A DNA stretch of 41,446 nucleotides from an uncultured Pelagibacteraceae bacterium (GTDB lineage Bacteria; Pseudomonadota; Alphaproteobacteria; Pelagibacterales; Pelagibacteraceae): contig CACJIB010000010.1 of assembly GCA_902593405.1 (NCBI GenBank), forward strand, positions 1-41,446, in the 5' to 3' direction. This document shows, piece by piece, positions 33,494 through 41,446 of this stretch. Made by a program: the position numbers and the translations under genes. How positions within the stretch are numbered: the stretch's first letter is position 1; every line of letters starts with the position of its first letter. Below the pieces are notes generated by a model. The model searched no databases and was not told the DNA's origin. It worked only from the letters and a program-made list of their open reading frames with translations.

Positions 33494-35401
33494 ATGAATT
33501 TAAAAAATTTAGCGATGTGGGGAATTATAGTTTTTTTAACTATAGGTCTTTATAGTATGTTTAAAAATCCACAGTCAAATGTTAGAAGTGGAAATCAAAT
33601 AATATTTTCAGATTTTTTAAATTCAGTTGAGGACGGTGAAGTTCTAAAAGTTGAGATTCAGGGAAATAACATCAAAGGCACTTATTCGAATGGAAATTCT
33701 TTTTCAACTTATGCTCCAAATGATCCAAATCTTATAGAAAAATTATCAGAGAAAGGTGTGAGTATTTCAGCAGCACCTCTAGAGGAAAAAATGCCTTCGT
33801 TGTTTGGTGTCCTCTTATCATGGTTTCCTATGTTACTGCTTATTGCAGTATGGATTTTCTTTATGAGACAAATGCAAGGCGGCAAAGGTGGAGCAATGGG
33901 ATTTGGAAAATCAAAAGCTAAAATGATGAACGAATTAAAAGGAAAGGTTACTTTTAATGATGTTGCTGGTGTAGAGGAAGCTAAAGAAGAAGTAGAAGAA
34001 ATGGTAGAGTTCCTAAAAGACCCAAAAAAATTTAGCAGGCTGGGTGGTAAAATTCCAAGAGGAGCTTTACTTGTTGGACCTCCGGGAACTGGAAAAACTT
34101 TATTAGCAAGGGCAATTGCTGGTGAAGCTGGTGTTCCGTTTTTCACTATTTCAGGTTCTGATTTTGTTGAGATGTTCGTTGGAGTAGGAGCATCTAGAGT
34201 AAGAGACATGTTTGAACAAGGTAAAAAAAATTCTCCATGTATTATTTTTATAGATGAGATAGATGCTGTTGGAAGAAGTAGAGGGGCAGGTCTAGGAGGT
34301 GGAAATGATGAAAGAGAACAAACCTTAAACCAGTTGTTAGTTGAAATGGATGGTTTTGATACAAATGAAGGTGTCATAATTATAGCTGCAACGAACAGAC
34401 CAGATGTGCTTGATCCAGCTTTATTAAGACCAGGAAGGTTTGATAGACAGGTAGTAGTTTCAAACCCAGATATTATAGGAAGAGAAAAAATTTTAAAAGT
34501 TCATGTAAAAAAAATAAAAATGGCACCAGATGTTAATTTAAGAACAATTGCAAGAGGTACGCCAGGATTTTCAGGAGCTGATCTTGCAAATATAGTTAAT
34601 GAAGCAGCTTTGTTAGCAGCGAGGAAAAATAAGAGAATAGTCACATTACTAGAATTTGAGGAAGCAAAAGATAAAGTTATGATGGGCGCTGAAAGACGTT
34701 CAATGGTCATGACAGAAGATGAGAAAAAACTAACTGCATACCATGAAGGTGGACATGCTCTGGTGTCGTTTAATATGCCAAGTTATGATCCAATTCATAA
34801 AGCTACTATTATACCAAGAGGAAGAGCTCTTGGAATGGTAATGAACTTACCTGAAAGAGACAAACACGGTTACTCAATAAAATATCTTAAAGCGAGACTA
34901 GCTGTTTGTTTTGGAGGAAGAGTGGCTGAAGAATTAATTTTTGGAAAAGATAATATATCTACAGGAGCAGGTGGAGGAAATGGGTCTGATATTAATCAGG
35001 CTACACAGTTAGCAAGAGCAATGGTAACAAAATATGGAATGAGTGAAGAAATGGGTCCAGTTGAATATGGGGAAAACCAAGAGGAAGTGTTTTTGGGAAG
35101 ATCAGTTACTCAAACTCAATCGGTATCAGAGGAAGTTGCTCAGAAAATTGATAAAGAAATAAGAAAGCTCGTAGATGAAGGATATAATAAAGCAAAGGAA
35201 ATTTTAACAGAAAAAATAGATGATCTACATAAAATTGCAAAAGCTCTAATAACTTATGAGACTTTAACTGGTGAAGAAATAGAGAATATAATTAATAAAA
35301 ATTTATATCCTAAAGATAAAATTTTAGATAATCCAGAGTCAAAAGATGATCAAGATTCAGCTTTGGGCGCGATGGGTTTAAAACCAAAAATTGTTCATTA
35401 A
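33494..35401 (+). CDS. ftsH: ATP-dependent zinc metalloprotease FtsH
   Basis: 635 residues. Two N-terminal spans (about 7-22 and 102-124) flank a periplasmic loop. The AAA domain has Walker A GPPGTGKT at 195-202, Walker B FIDEID near 252-257 and [20 protein letters not shown] as the second region of homology. The M41 zinc site is HEGGH at 417-421. A hexamer in the inner membrane, it degrades misfolded membrane proteins and, in proteobacteria, RpoH, whose gene lies at 39894-40787. A 63-bp gap before it probably holds its promoter, but no clean match was found. Confidence 0.97.
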   Translation: MNLKNLAMWGIIVFLTIGLYSMFKNPQSNVRSGNQIIFSDFLNSVEDGEVLKVEIQGNNIKGTYSNGNSFSTYAPNDPNLIEKLSEKGVSISAAPLEEKMPSLFGVLLSWFPMLLLIAVWIFFMRQMQGGKGGAMGFGKSKAKMMNELKGKVTFNDVAGVEEAKEEVEEMVEFLKDPKKFSRLGGKIPRGALLVGPPGTGKTLLARAIAGEAGVPFFTISGSDFVEMFVGVGASRVRDMFEQGKKNSPCIIFIDEIDAVGRSRGAGLGGGNDEREQTLNQLLVEMDGFDTNEGVIIIAATNRPDVLDPALLRPGRFDRQVVVSNPDIIGREKILKVHVKKIKMAPDVNLRTIARGTPGFSGADLANIVNEAALLAARKNKRIVTLLEFEEAKDKVMMGAERRSMVMTEDEKKLTAYHEGGHALVSFNMPSYDPIHKATIIPRGRALGMVMNLPERDKHGYSIKYLKARLAVCFGGRVAEELIFGKDNISTGAGGGNGSDINQATQLARAMVTKYGMSEEMGPVEYGENQEEVFLGRSVTQTQSVSEEVAQKIDKEIRKLVDEGYNKAKEILTEKIDDLHKIAKALITYETLTGEEIENIINKNLYPKDKILDNPESKDDQDSALGAMGLKPKIVH

Positions 35402-35407
35402 TAAATA

Positions 35408-36460
35408 ATGTCAAGATATTACACAAGAGCGTGTAATTTCTACTTCGGCAAACAATCAAAAATTTTAGTAAATAAAAAACAATCTATCCCTTTACATCAG
35501 ATTAAAGAAATATCTTTTGACCATATTGAGATAATTACAAGAAAAAAAATTAGAAAAATTTCAATAAATAAAATTAGAAATTTACCAAAAGAATTAAAAA
35601 CAAAAATAAATTCAGATTTAAAAAAAATTAGGTCAAAAAAAACAAATTTTTCAAATTTAAATTTTAAAAAAATTCCAAATATTTTGGGAGTATTAAATCT
35701 TACACCCGACAGTTTTTCGGATGGAGGGAAATTTAATAAAAAAAATAAGGGCAATACTCATGCAATGAGTTTATACAAAAGTGGTGCATCTATAATAGAT
35801 GTTGGTGGAGAATCTACAAGGCCTGGGTCTAAGCCTGTAAATGAAAATAGAGAATGGAATAGAATTAAAAAGATATTAAAATTAATTGTAAAAAAAATAC
35901 CAATATCTTTAGACACAAGAAAGTCCAGCATTATGGAAAATGGTATTAGAATGGGAGTAAAGCTTATTAATGATGTTTCAGGATTAAGTTATGATCCCAA
36001 AACAATAAATATTTTAAAAAAGTATAAAATTCCATTTGTAATTCAGCATTCAGTTGGGACACCAGAAAATATGCAAAAGAAAGCGAAATATAAAAATGAA
36101 TTATTAGATATTTATGATTATTTTGAAGATAAGATTAAGTTAATAAGATCTAAGGGTATTAAACATAATAATATAATTTTAGATCCTGGAATTGGATTTG
36201 GAAAAAATTTGAAACATAATATGAATCTTTTAAGAGGTGTTTCTATTTTTCATTCATTAGGTTTTCCTATACTAGTAGGGAATTCAAGAAAAAGATTTAT
36301 TAAAGATATATCAAAAAAAAATGATAGCAAAACAAGGATCGGTGGAACTATGGCTTCTTCAATATTTCTTTTAATGCAAGGAATTCAGATTTTAAGAATT
36401 CATGATGTTAATGAAGTTAAGCAAGGTATTAAAGTTTTTAACGAGATAGTCAAAAATTAA
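35408..36460 (+). CDS. folP: Dihydropteroate synthase
   Basis: 350 residues. An N-terminal extension of about 90 residues (MSRYYTRACNFYFGKQ...) precedes the TIM barrel; extensions of this kind occur in alphaproteobacterial FolP. The barrel starts at NILGVLNLTPDSFSDGG (pterin loop 1). It continues with IIDVGGESTRPGS (loop 2), ISLDTRKSSIM, LINDVSGL, IILDPGIGFGKN and LVGNSRKRFI. It condenses p-aminobenzoate with the pterin pyrophosphate for folate synthesis. It sits between ftsH (6-nt gap) and glmM (1-nt overlap), a standard order. Confidence 0.95.
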   Translation: MSRYYTRACNFYFGKQSKILVNKKQSIPLHQIKEISFDHIEIITRKKIRKISINKIRNLPKELKTKINSDLKKIRSKKTNFSNLNFKKIPNILGVLNLTPDSFSDGGKFNKKNKGNTHAMSLYKSGASIIDVGGESTRPGSKPVNENREWNRIKKILKLIVKKIPISLDTRKSSIMENGIRMGVKLINDVSGLSYDPKTINILKKYKIPFVIQHSVGTPENMQKKAKYKNELLDIYDYFEDKIKLIRSKGIKHNNIILDPGIGFGKNLKHNMNLLRGVSIFHSLGFPILVGNSRKRFIKDISKKNDSKTRIGGTMASSIFLLMQGIQILRIHDVNEVKQGIKVFNEIVKN

Positions 36461-37791
36461 TGATAAAAAAATATTTTGGGACAGATGGAATAAGAGGAGC
36501 AGTTAATAGCAAATATATAAATGGAGATATGTTCTTTAAATTTGGACTTGCTAGCGGAACATACTTTAAATCTCAAAAAAAAAGAAAACAAATAGCAATA
36601 ATTGCAAAAGATACGAGATTGTCAGGATATACACTTGAGCCAGCTCTTGTTTCAGGTTTGGCTTCAGCTGGTATGCATGTTTATACCCTTGGACCCTTGC
36701 CAACTAATGGTTTGGCTATGCTAACGAAAGAAATGAAGGCCAATATGGGTATAATGATCACCGCCTCTCACAACCCACATTTTGACAATGGTTTAAAATT
36801 GTTTGGTCCTGATGGAATGAAATTATCAGATAAAATAGAAAAAAAAATTGAGCGACTTATAGATAAAAAAATCTCAAAAAACCTTTCACACTCTGAAAAA
36901 TTAGGAAGAGTTAAAAGATTAGAAACAGGTACAAAAAAATATATTAAAATATTAAAAAAAAATTTCACTAAAGAGTTCAATTTAAGAGGACTAAGAATAG
37001 TAATCGATTGTGCAAATGGTGCTGGTTATAAGGCAGGTCCTGAATTATTGAAATCATTAGGAGCTAAAGTCATAGCAATAGGAGTTAAACCGAATGGTTT
37101 AAACATTAATAAAAAATGTGGATCAACTTTTCCAAGAAAAATCAGATCTGCTGTTAAAAAATATAAAGCACACATTGGAATATCTTTAGATGGGGATGCT
37201 GATAGAATTATAATGTGTGATGAAAAAAGCAATATAATAGATGGAGATCAAATTATAGCTGCTTTAGCAACAAGATGGAAAATCAAAAAAATGTTAAAAG
37301 GGGGAGTTGTTGGAACGTTAATGTCAAATTATGGGTTAGAAAAATATTTTAAATCAAAAGGAATAAAATTTCTAAGGGCAAATGTAGGAGATAGATATGT
37401 TAAAGAAAAAATGCAGAAATATAATTTTAATTTAGGTGGTGAACAATCGGGACATATTATTTTAGGTAAATTTGCAACTACAGGAGATGGTTTGCTAGTA
37501 GCTTTAGAAGCTCTTTTTGCTTTAAGAAAAGGAAAAAAGGCAAGTGAATTTTTTGATCAATTTAAGAAAACACCTCAGCTTTTAGAAAATATTGAAGTTA
37601 AAGATAAAAATATAATTAATAAACTAGAGATAAAAAAAATTATAAAAAATGCAGATAAATTAATCAAAGGTAATGGAAGAATTTTAGTAAGAAAATCAGG
37701 AACAGAATCTAAAATAAGAGTAATGGGAGAAAGTGATAATAAAGCTCTTTTATACAAATGTGTAAATATGATTATAAAAAAAATTAAATAA
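36460..37791 (+). CDS. glmM: Phosphoglucosamine mutase
   Basis: 443 residues. N-terminal YFGTDGIRGAVN, the catalytic phosphoserine loop ITASHNPHFDNGLK, the metal loop ISLDGDADRIIMCDE and the C-terminal RKSGTESKIRVMGES phosphate-binding site are all present. It converts glucosamine-6-phosphate to glucosamine-1-phosphate, precursor of UDP-GlcNAc for peptidoglycan and lipid A and possibly for the surface glycan upstream. Its start overlaps folP by one base. Confidence 0.97.
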   Translation: MIKKYFGTDGIRGAVNSKYINGDMFFKFGLASGTYFKSQKKRKQIAIIAKDTRLSGYTLEPALVSGLASAGMHVYTLGPLPTNGLAMLTKEMKANMGIMITASHNPHFDNGLKLFGPDGMKLSDKIEKKIERLIDKKISKNLSHSEKLGRVKRLETGTKKYIKILKKNFTKEFNLRGLRIVIDCANGAGYKAGPELLKSLGAKVIAIGVKPNGLNINKKCGSTFPRKIRSAVKKYKAHIGISLDGDADRIIMCDEKSNIIDGDQIIAALATRWKIKKMLKGGVVGTLMSNYGLEKYFKSKGIKFLRANVGDRYVKEKMQKYNFNLGGEQSGHIILGKFATTGDGLLVALEALFALRKGKKASEFFDQFKKTPQLLENIEVKDKNIINKLEIKKIIKNADKLIKGNGRILVRKSGTESKIRVMGESDNKALLYKCVNMIIKKIK

Positions 37792-37792
37792 A

Positions 37793-38605
37793 TTGAAACC
37801 AAAGTCCAAAATTTTAATTATTGCAGGATCTGATTCATCTGGTGGAGCAGGTATTCAAGCTGATATAAAAACTGTTACTGCTCTAGGTTCTTTTGCAATG
37901 ACAGCAATAACAGCAGTTACTTCTCAAAATACCACAGGTATAAAATCAATTGTTGGAATTAATCCAAAAGAAATTTTTAATCAAATTGTTTATAGTTGCA
38001 AAGATATAAGACCTGATGCAATAAAAATTGGTATGCTACATTCTTCAGAGGTTATTAGAATGGTAATGAAAGCTCTGGATGTAATTAAAGTTAAAAAAAT
38101 CGTATTAGATCCAGTGATGGTTGCTAAAGGAGGGGCTAAACTTATAGATACTAAAGCTATTCAATCATTAAAATTAAAATTAGTTAAAAATGTATCACTT
38201 ATTACCCCCAATATCCCAGAGGCAGAAATTTTGACTAAAACAAAAATTATAACAAAAGAGGATATGATTTTTGCTGCAAATAAACTTATAGGATTAGGAG
38301 CCAAAAATGTACTTATAAAAGGTGGTCATTTAAAACATAAAAATGTAATAGATATTTTAATAAACAAAAAAGATATAAAGATCTTCAAAAGCGAGCGTCA
38401 CAAAACAAAGAATACCCATGGTACAGGTTGTACATTATCTAGCTCAGTTACAACTTTTTTATCATGTGGAAAAACAGTAAAGAAATCTTGTGAGCTTGGA
38501 ATTAAGTATGTAAATTCTGCAATTAAATCAAACCCGAAATATGGAAAAGGTCATGGCCCAATTAACCATCTCACTTCCTTAAAAGTAAACAGAAAATTTA
38601 AATAA
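37793..38605 (+). CDS. thiD: Hydroxymethylpyrimidine/phosphomethylpyrimidine kinase
   Basis: 270 residues from a TTG start 1 nt after the glmM stop. [21 protein letters not shown] is the substrate-binding N-terminus, with [13 protein letters not shown] and [14 protein letters not shown] as the ribokinase-fold anion hole and catalytic Asp region. It phosphorylates HMP to HMP-pyrophosphate, the partner substrate for ThiE (18251-18865). No TPP riboswitch is possible in the 1-nt gap, so control must come from the long upstream operon or not at all. Confidence 0.94.
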   Translation: MKPKSKILIIAGSDSSGGAGIQADIKTVTALGSFAMTAITAVTSQNTTGIKSIVGINPKEIFNQIVYSCKDIRPDAIKIGMLHSSEVIRMVMKALDVIKVKKIVLDPVMVAKGGAKLIDTKAIQSLKLKLVKNVSLITPNIPEAEILTKTKIITKEDMIFAANKLIGLGAKNVLIKGGHLKHKNVIDILINKKDIKIFKSERHKTKNTHGTGCTLSSSVTTFLSCGKTVKKSCELGIKYVNSAIKSNPKYGKGHGPINHLTSLKVNRKFK

Positions 38606-39897
38606 TGAAAAATATAGTCGTTGTTGGATCTCAATGGGGTGACGAAGGTAAAGGAAAAATTGTTGATTGGTTATCTGAACAGGCTGATGTAGTAATAAGG
38701 TTTCAAGGAGGTCATAATGCTGGCCATACTTTAGTGATTGATGGTGTTACATACAAATTGAGATTACTGCCATCTGGAATAGTTAGAAAAGGCAAAATAT
38801 CAATTATTGGCAACGGAGTTGTTGTAGATCCATGGGCTCTATTAGAGGAAATAGAAGAAATAAAATCTAAAGGCGTAGAAGTAAATGTAAATAATTTTAT
38901 TATCTCAGAGTCTGCAAATTTAATTTTGCCTTTTCATAGAGAAATGGATGAGATTAGAGAGGATGCAGCAGGAAAAAGCAAAATAGGAACTACAAGACGT
39001 GGAATAGGACCTGCATATGAGGACAAAGTTGGAAGAAGATCTATAAGAGTAATGGATCTAAGATCTGAAAAAAATTTAGATCAAAGACTCGATTCCGTAT
39101 TAGTTCATCATAATGCGATTAGAAAAGGTCTAGGAAAAACGATTTTTGAAAAAGACCAGCTTAAATCTGATTTGCTTAAAATAGCACCTAAAATATTAGA
39201 ATTCTCTCAGCCAGTTTGGCTAAAGATTGATCAATTTAAAAAACAAAAAAAGAAAATTTTGTTCGAAGGAGCCCAGGGTATTTTACTTGATGTAGATCAT
39301 GGAACTTATCCTTTTGTAACTTCATCTAATACGGTTGCTTCAAGCGCAGCTACAGGAACTGGTTGTGGCCCAAATTCAATAAATTATGTTCTAGGAATAA
39401 CAAAAGCTTATACAACAAGAGTTGGAGAAGGCCCTTTTCCAACAGAGTTAACAGATGATATCGGTGAACTTTTAGGAACACGTGGAAAAGAATTTGGAAC
39501 TGTTACAAGTAGAAAAAGAAGATGTGGATGGTTTGATGGTGTTTTGGTGAGGCAAACTATCAAAGTTTCAGGGATTGATGGTATCGCTTTAACAAAATTA
39601 GATGTACTTGATGAATTAGATGAAATTAAAATGTGTGTTGCTTACGATCTTAATGGCGAAAGATTAGATTATCTACCCGCTGCTGTAGAGGACCAAATAA
39701 AAATAAAACCAATTTATGAAACTTTTCCAGGTTGGAAAGTTTCTACAAGTGGAGTCAAAAATATTGACTCGTTACCTGAAAATGCAAAAAAATATATTTT
39801 TGCTGTTGAAGATTTTATTGGTGCAAAAGTATCAAGTATTTCAACTAGTCCAGAAAGAGATGACACTATTTTAATTGAAAATCCTTTTGAAGTTTAG
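38605..39897 (+). CDS. purA: Adenylosuccinate synthetase
   Basis: 430 residues. N-terminal [18 protein letters not shown] (GTP P-loop-like and catalytic Asp), [48 protein letters not shown], and [11 protein letters not shown] with the TKLDVLD guanine-specificity loop. It makes adenylosuccinate from IMP and aspartate with GTP. The start overlaps the thiD stop by 1 nt. The stop overlaps the stop of convergent rpoH by 4 nt. Confidence 0.98.
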   Translation: MKNIVVVGSQWGDEGKGKIVDWLSEQADVVIRFQGGHNAGHTLVIDGVTYKLRLLPSGIVRKGKISIIGNGVVVDPWALLEEIEEIKSKGVEVNVNNFIISESANLILPFHREMDEIREDAAGKSKIGTTRRGIGPAYEDKVGRRSIRVMDLRSEKNLDQRLDSVLVHHNAIRKGLGKTIFEKDQLKSDLLKIAPKILEFSQPVWLKIDQFKKQKKKILFEGAQGILLDVDHGTYPFVTSSNTVASSAATGTGCGPNSINYVLGITKAYTTRVGEGPFPTELTDDIGELLGTRGKEFGTVTSRKRRCGWFDGVLVRQTIKVSGIDGIALTKLDVLDELDEIKMCVAYDLNGERLDYLPAAVEDQIKIKPIYETFPGWKVSTSGVKNIDSLPENAKKYIFAVEDFIGAKVSSISTSPERDDTILIENPFEV

Positions 39898-40787
39898 TTT
39901 GCAGGTAAAAGATTTTTTGATTTAGCTAATAGAAGCATATGCTTTTGGAGTTTTTCAAATGCTTTATTTTCTATTTGTCTAACTCTTTCTCTACTAATTT
40001 TATATTTTTTACTTAAATCTTCTAGTGTAGTTGGGTCATCATTTAGTCTTCTTGAGTATAAAATTTCTCTTTCTCTATCGTTAAGAACTTTAATAGAGTC
40101 TTTTAATAAATCTTTTCTTTGCTCCATTTCCTCGTGGTGAGCAAATTTTAAATCATGATCAAGTTCTTTATCAACTAACCAGTCTTGCCATTCATCACCA
40201 TCTTCCCCAACTTGAGCATTTAGCGAGAACTCCTTTCCAGAAAGTCTTCTATTCATCGAAACGACTTCTTCTTTACTTACATCAAGCTTATTAGCTATAT
40301 GATCAACGTGTTCATCTCTTAAGTCCCCTTCAGTTTCTGGAGAAATTTGATTTTTAATTTTTTTTAAATTAAAAAATAATTTTTTTTGAGCAGTAGTAGT
40401 TCCAATTTTGACAAGACTCCAAGATCTTAAAATATATTCTTGAATAGAAGCCTTAATCCACCACATTGCATAAGTTGCCAATCTAAAACCTTTTTCTGGT
40501 TCAAATTTCTTAACAGCTTGCATAAGACCTACATTTCCCTCTGAAATCATTTCATTAATAGGCAAACCATATCCTTTGTAGCCCATAGCAATCTTTGCAA
40601 CTAATCTCAAATGACTAGTGACTAGTTTTTCTGCAGCTTTAATATTACCAGTCGTTCTCCAATTTTTTGCTAGCATATATTCCTCTTCTGCAGCTAACAT
40701 AGGAAATTTTTTAATCTGCTCTAAATATGCAGATAGCCCACCTTCATTAGAAAGCGTTGGCAGATTGTTACTCATTGTTGTAGTCAT
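39894..40787 (-). CDS. rpoH: RNA polymerase sigma-32 factor
   Basis: 297 residues. Region 1.2/2.1 [25 protein letters not shown], region 2 [37 protein letters not shown] and [28 protein letters not shown], the RpoH box [17 protein letters not shown], and region 4 [26 protein letters not shown]. It directs heat-shock transcription. An ATG four codons later is an alternative start. In many bacteria FtsH degrades RpoH; ftsH is 4.5 kb away. Confidence 0.96.
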   Translation of the reverse strand: MTTTMSNNLPTLSNEGGLSAYLEQIKKFPMLAAEEEYMLAKNWRTTGNIKAAEKLVTSHLRLVAKIAMGYKGYGLPINEMISEGNVGLMQAVKKFEPEKGFRLATYAMWWIKASIQEYILRSWSLVKIGTTTAQKKLFFNLKKIKNQISPETEGDLRDEHVDHIANKLDVSKEEVVSMNRRLSGKEFSLNAQVGEDGDEWQDWLVDKELDHDLKFAHHEEMEQRKDLLKDSIKVLNDREREILYSRRLNDDPTTLEDLSKKYKISRERVRQIENKAFEKLQKHMLLLAKSKNLLPAN

Positions 40788-40828
40788 AGAAGTGTTTATT
40801 TAATTAATTATGCCTAATTTTCAATAAT

Positions 40829-41446
40829 TTATTCTTCAGTGTTTCTAAGCATTTTTAGAATATTATTTAGATCTTGTGGCAAAAGTGAGGAAAAAATCAT
40901 CTCTTTCTTAGTACGTGGATGTATAAATCCTAAAGTTTTTGCATGCAGGAATTGTCTATTTAATTTAGTAATTGAATTTTGAATATTAAAATCAATATTT
41001 TTTAATTTTTTATATTTTTTTTTATATTTGTCATCTCCAACTAGACTATTACCTTTAAAGTTCATATGAACTCTTATCTGATGTGTTCTTCCTGTTTCTA
41101 ATTTACATTCAACTAAACTTAAAGTCGGTGTTTTTTGATTTTCAAAAATTTCAAGTGTTTTATAATTTGTTATAGCTTTCTTACCTTTAGAACTACTAAC
41201 TTCCATTAGTTGTCTATTTTTTGAACTACGAGTTATAAATGTTTCAATCCTTCCTAAGGAGGGCCTTAATTTTCCCCAAATTAAAAGCTGGTACTCTCTT
41301 ATAATTGTATGATCACTAAATTGTTTTGATAAATTTTCATGAGTTTCATTATTTTTTGCAATTACAACTAAACCAGATGTGTTTTTATCAATTCTATGAA
41401 CAATACCAGGTCTTAACTCGTCACCTATATTCGATAAAGAATCCTT
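40829..41446 (-). CDS. rluD: RluD/RluA-family pseudouridine synthase, 5'-truncated by window edge
   Basis: 206 residues visible. The frame is open to the last base, so the start lies beyond the right edge. The catalytic motif HRIDKNTSGLVVIAKN (active Asp) is followed by REYQLLIWG, a glycine-containing GRIETFI segment, and LVECKLETGRTHQIRVHM near the end, all typical of RluA/RluD enzymes that make pseudouridine in rRNA. The missing N-terminus would include any S4 domain, which decides RluD versus RluA/C. In many proteobacteria rluD sits next to rpoH, as here (41-nt gap), which supports RluD. Confidence 0.9.
   Translation of the reverse strand, partial: KDSLSNIGDELRPGIVHRIDKNTSGLVVIAKNNETHENLSKQFSDHTIIREYQLLIWGKLRPSLGRIETFITRSSKNRQLMEVSSSKGKKAITNYKTLEIFENQKTPTLSLVECKLETGRTHQIRVHMNFKGNSLVGDDKYKKKYKKLKNIDFNIQNSITKLNRQFLHAKTLGFIHPRTKKEMIFSSLLPQDLNNILKMLRNTEE

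Noticed and set aside
33709..34377. Long minus-strand open frame of 222 codons inside ftsH
   Set aside because: It lies wholly opposite a well-conserved gene, has no recognisable domain and odd Pro/Ser/Ile composition; a shadow of ftsH codon use. The same applies to other antisense frames in pntB, pgk and glmM.
37780..37800. TPP riboswitch ahead of thiD
   Set aside because: thiD begins 1 nt after glmM; there is no untranslated leader for an aptamer.
40797..40824. Minus-strand promoter for rpoH (TTGAAA and TAAATA, 16-bp spacer)
   Set aside because: The predicted start would lie about 3 nt before the ATG, giving an almost leaderless message; too weak to list.

Overview
The window is very AT-rich and gene-dense, with most genes overlapping or only a few bases apart and all gene-free gaps well under 300 bp. 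Gene content, gene order and protein style (Lys/Asn/Ile-rich alphaproteobacterial families) point to a SAR11 / Candidatus Pelagibacter-type marine alphaproteobacterium. That identification rests on recognition, not on a database search.

Region A (1-10559) is a cell-surface polysaccharide island. It holds a WecA/MraY-like initiating sugar-phosphate transferase cut by the window edge, three NAD-dependent sugar epimerase/dehydratases, two family-2 glycosyltransferases, two large polytopic membrane proteins that may be GT-C enzymes, a FkbM-type methyltransferase and the GDP-L-fucose pair gmd-fcl. It is even more AT-rich than the rest and ends against a lone 5S rRNA (10629-10744). No 16S, 23S or tRNA lies beside that 5S. 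This agrees with what I recall of SAR11, where hypervariable region 2 separates the 5S gene from 16S-23S.

Region B (10629-14509, + strand) starts with 5S. It continues with rpmJ, whose start codon is 10 nt after the 5S end, then a tiny cytochrome oxidase subunit IV-like membrane peptide, the three-gene proton-translocating transhydrogenase pntAA-pntAB-pntB and a transaldolase-family enzyme.

Region C (14499-24009, - strand) reads right to left: tkt, gap, pgk, class I fba, thiE, efp, suhB, rpmE, trcR (DUF1013), rpsU, initiator tRNA-Met and an O-antigen ligase-like protein. The sugar-phosphate enzymes are chained by start/stop overlaps, with thiE (thiamine phosphate synthase) inside the chain. 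The GAPDH carries an NADP-type cofactor signature, which fits an organism that keeps these enzymes for gluconeogenesis and pentose interconversion and makes NADPH with the transhydrogenase.

Region D (24063-39897, + strand) runs: ZauP-like coiled coil, zapA, 5-formyl-THF cyclo-ligase, YmdB phosphodiesterase, yebC, a non-canonical RuvC-like resolvase, tolQ-tolR-tolA-tolB-pal, an intrinsic terminator, cpoB, tilS, ftsH, folP, glmM, thiD and purA. This is the familiar alphaproteobacterial yebC-ruv-tol-pal-tilS-ftsH-folP-glmM order with ruvA, ruvB and ybgC missing and an atypical protein in the ruvC slot. Region E (39894-41446, - strand) holds rpoH (sigma-32) and the C-terminal part of an RluD-family pseudouridine synthase that runs off the right edge.

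I found no CRISPR array, insertion sequence, prophage or clear new defence system. The best second looks are the split rRNA arrangement with 5S-rpmJ abutment, the probable ATT start and hairpin at rpsU, the RuvC-like protein in a reduced ruv locus, the NADP-type GAPDH signature and the two uncharacterised membrane proteins in the island.
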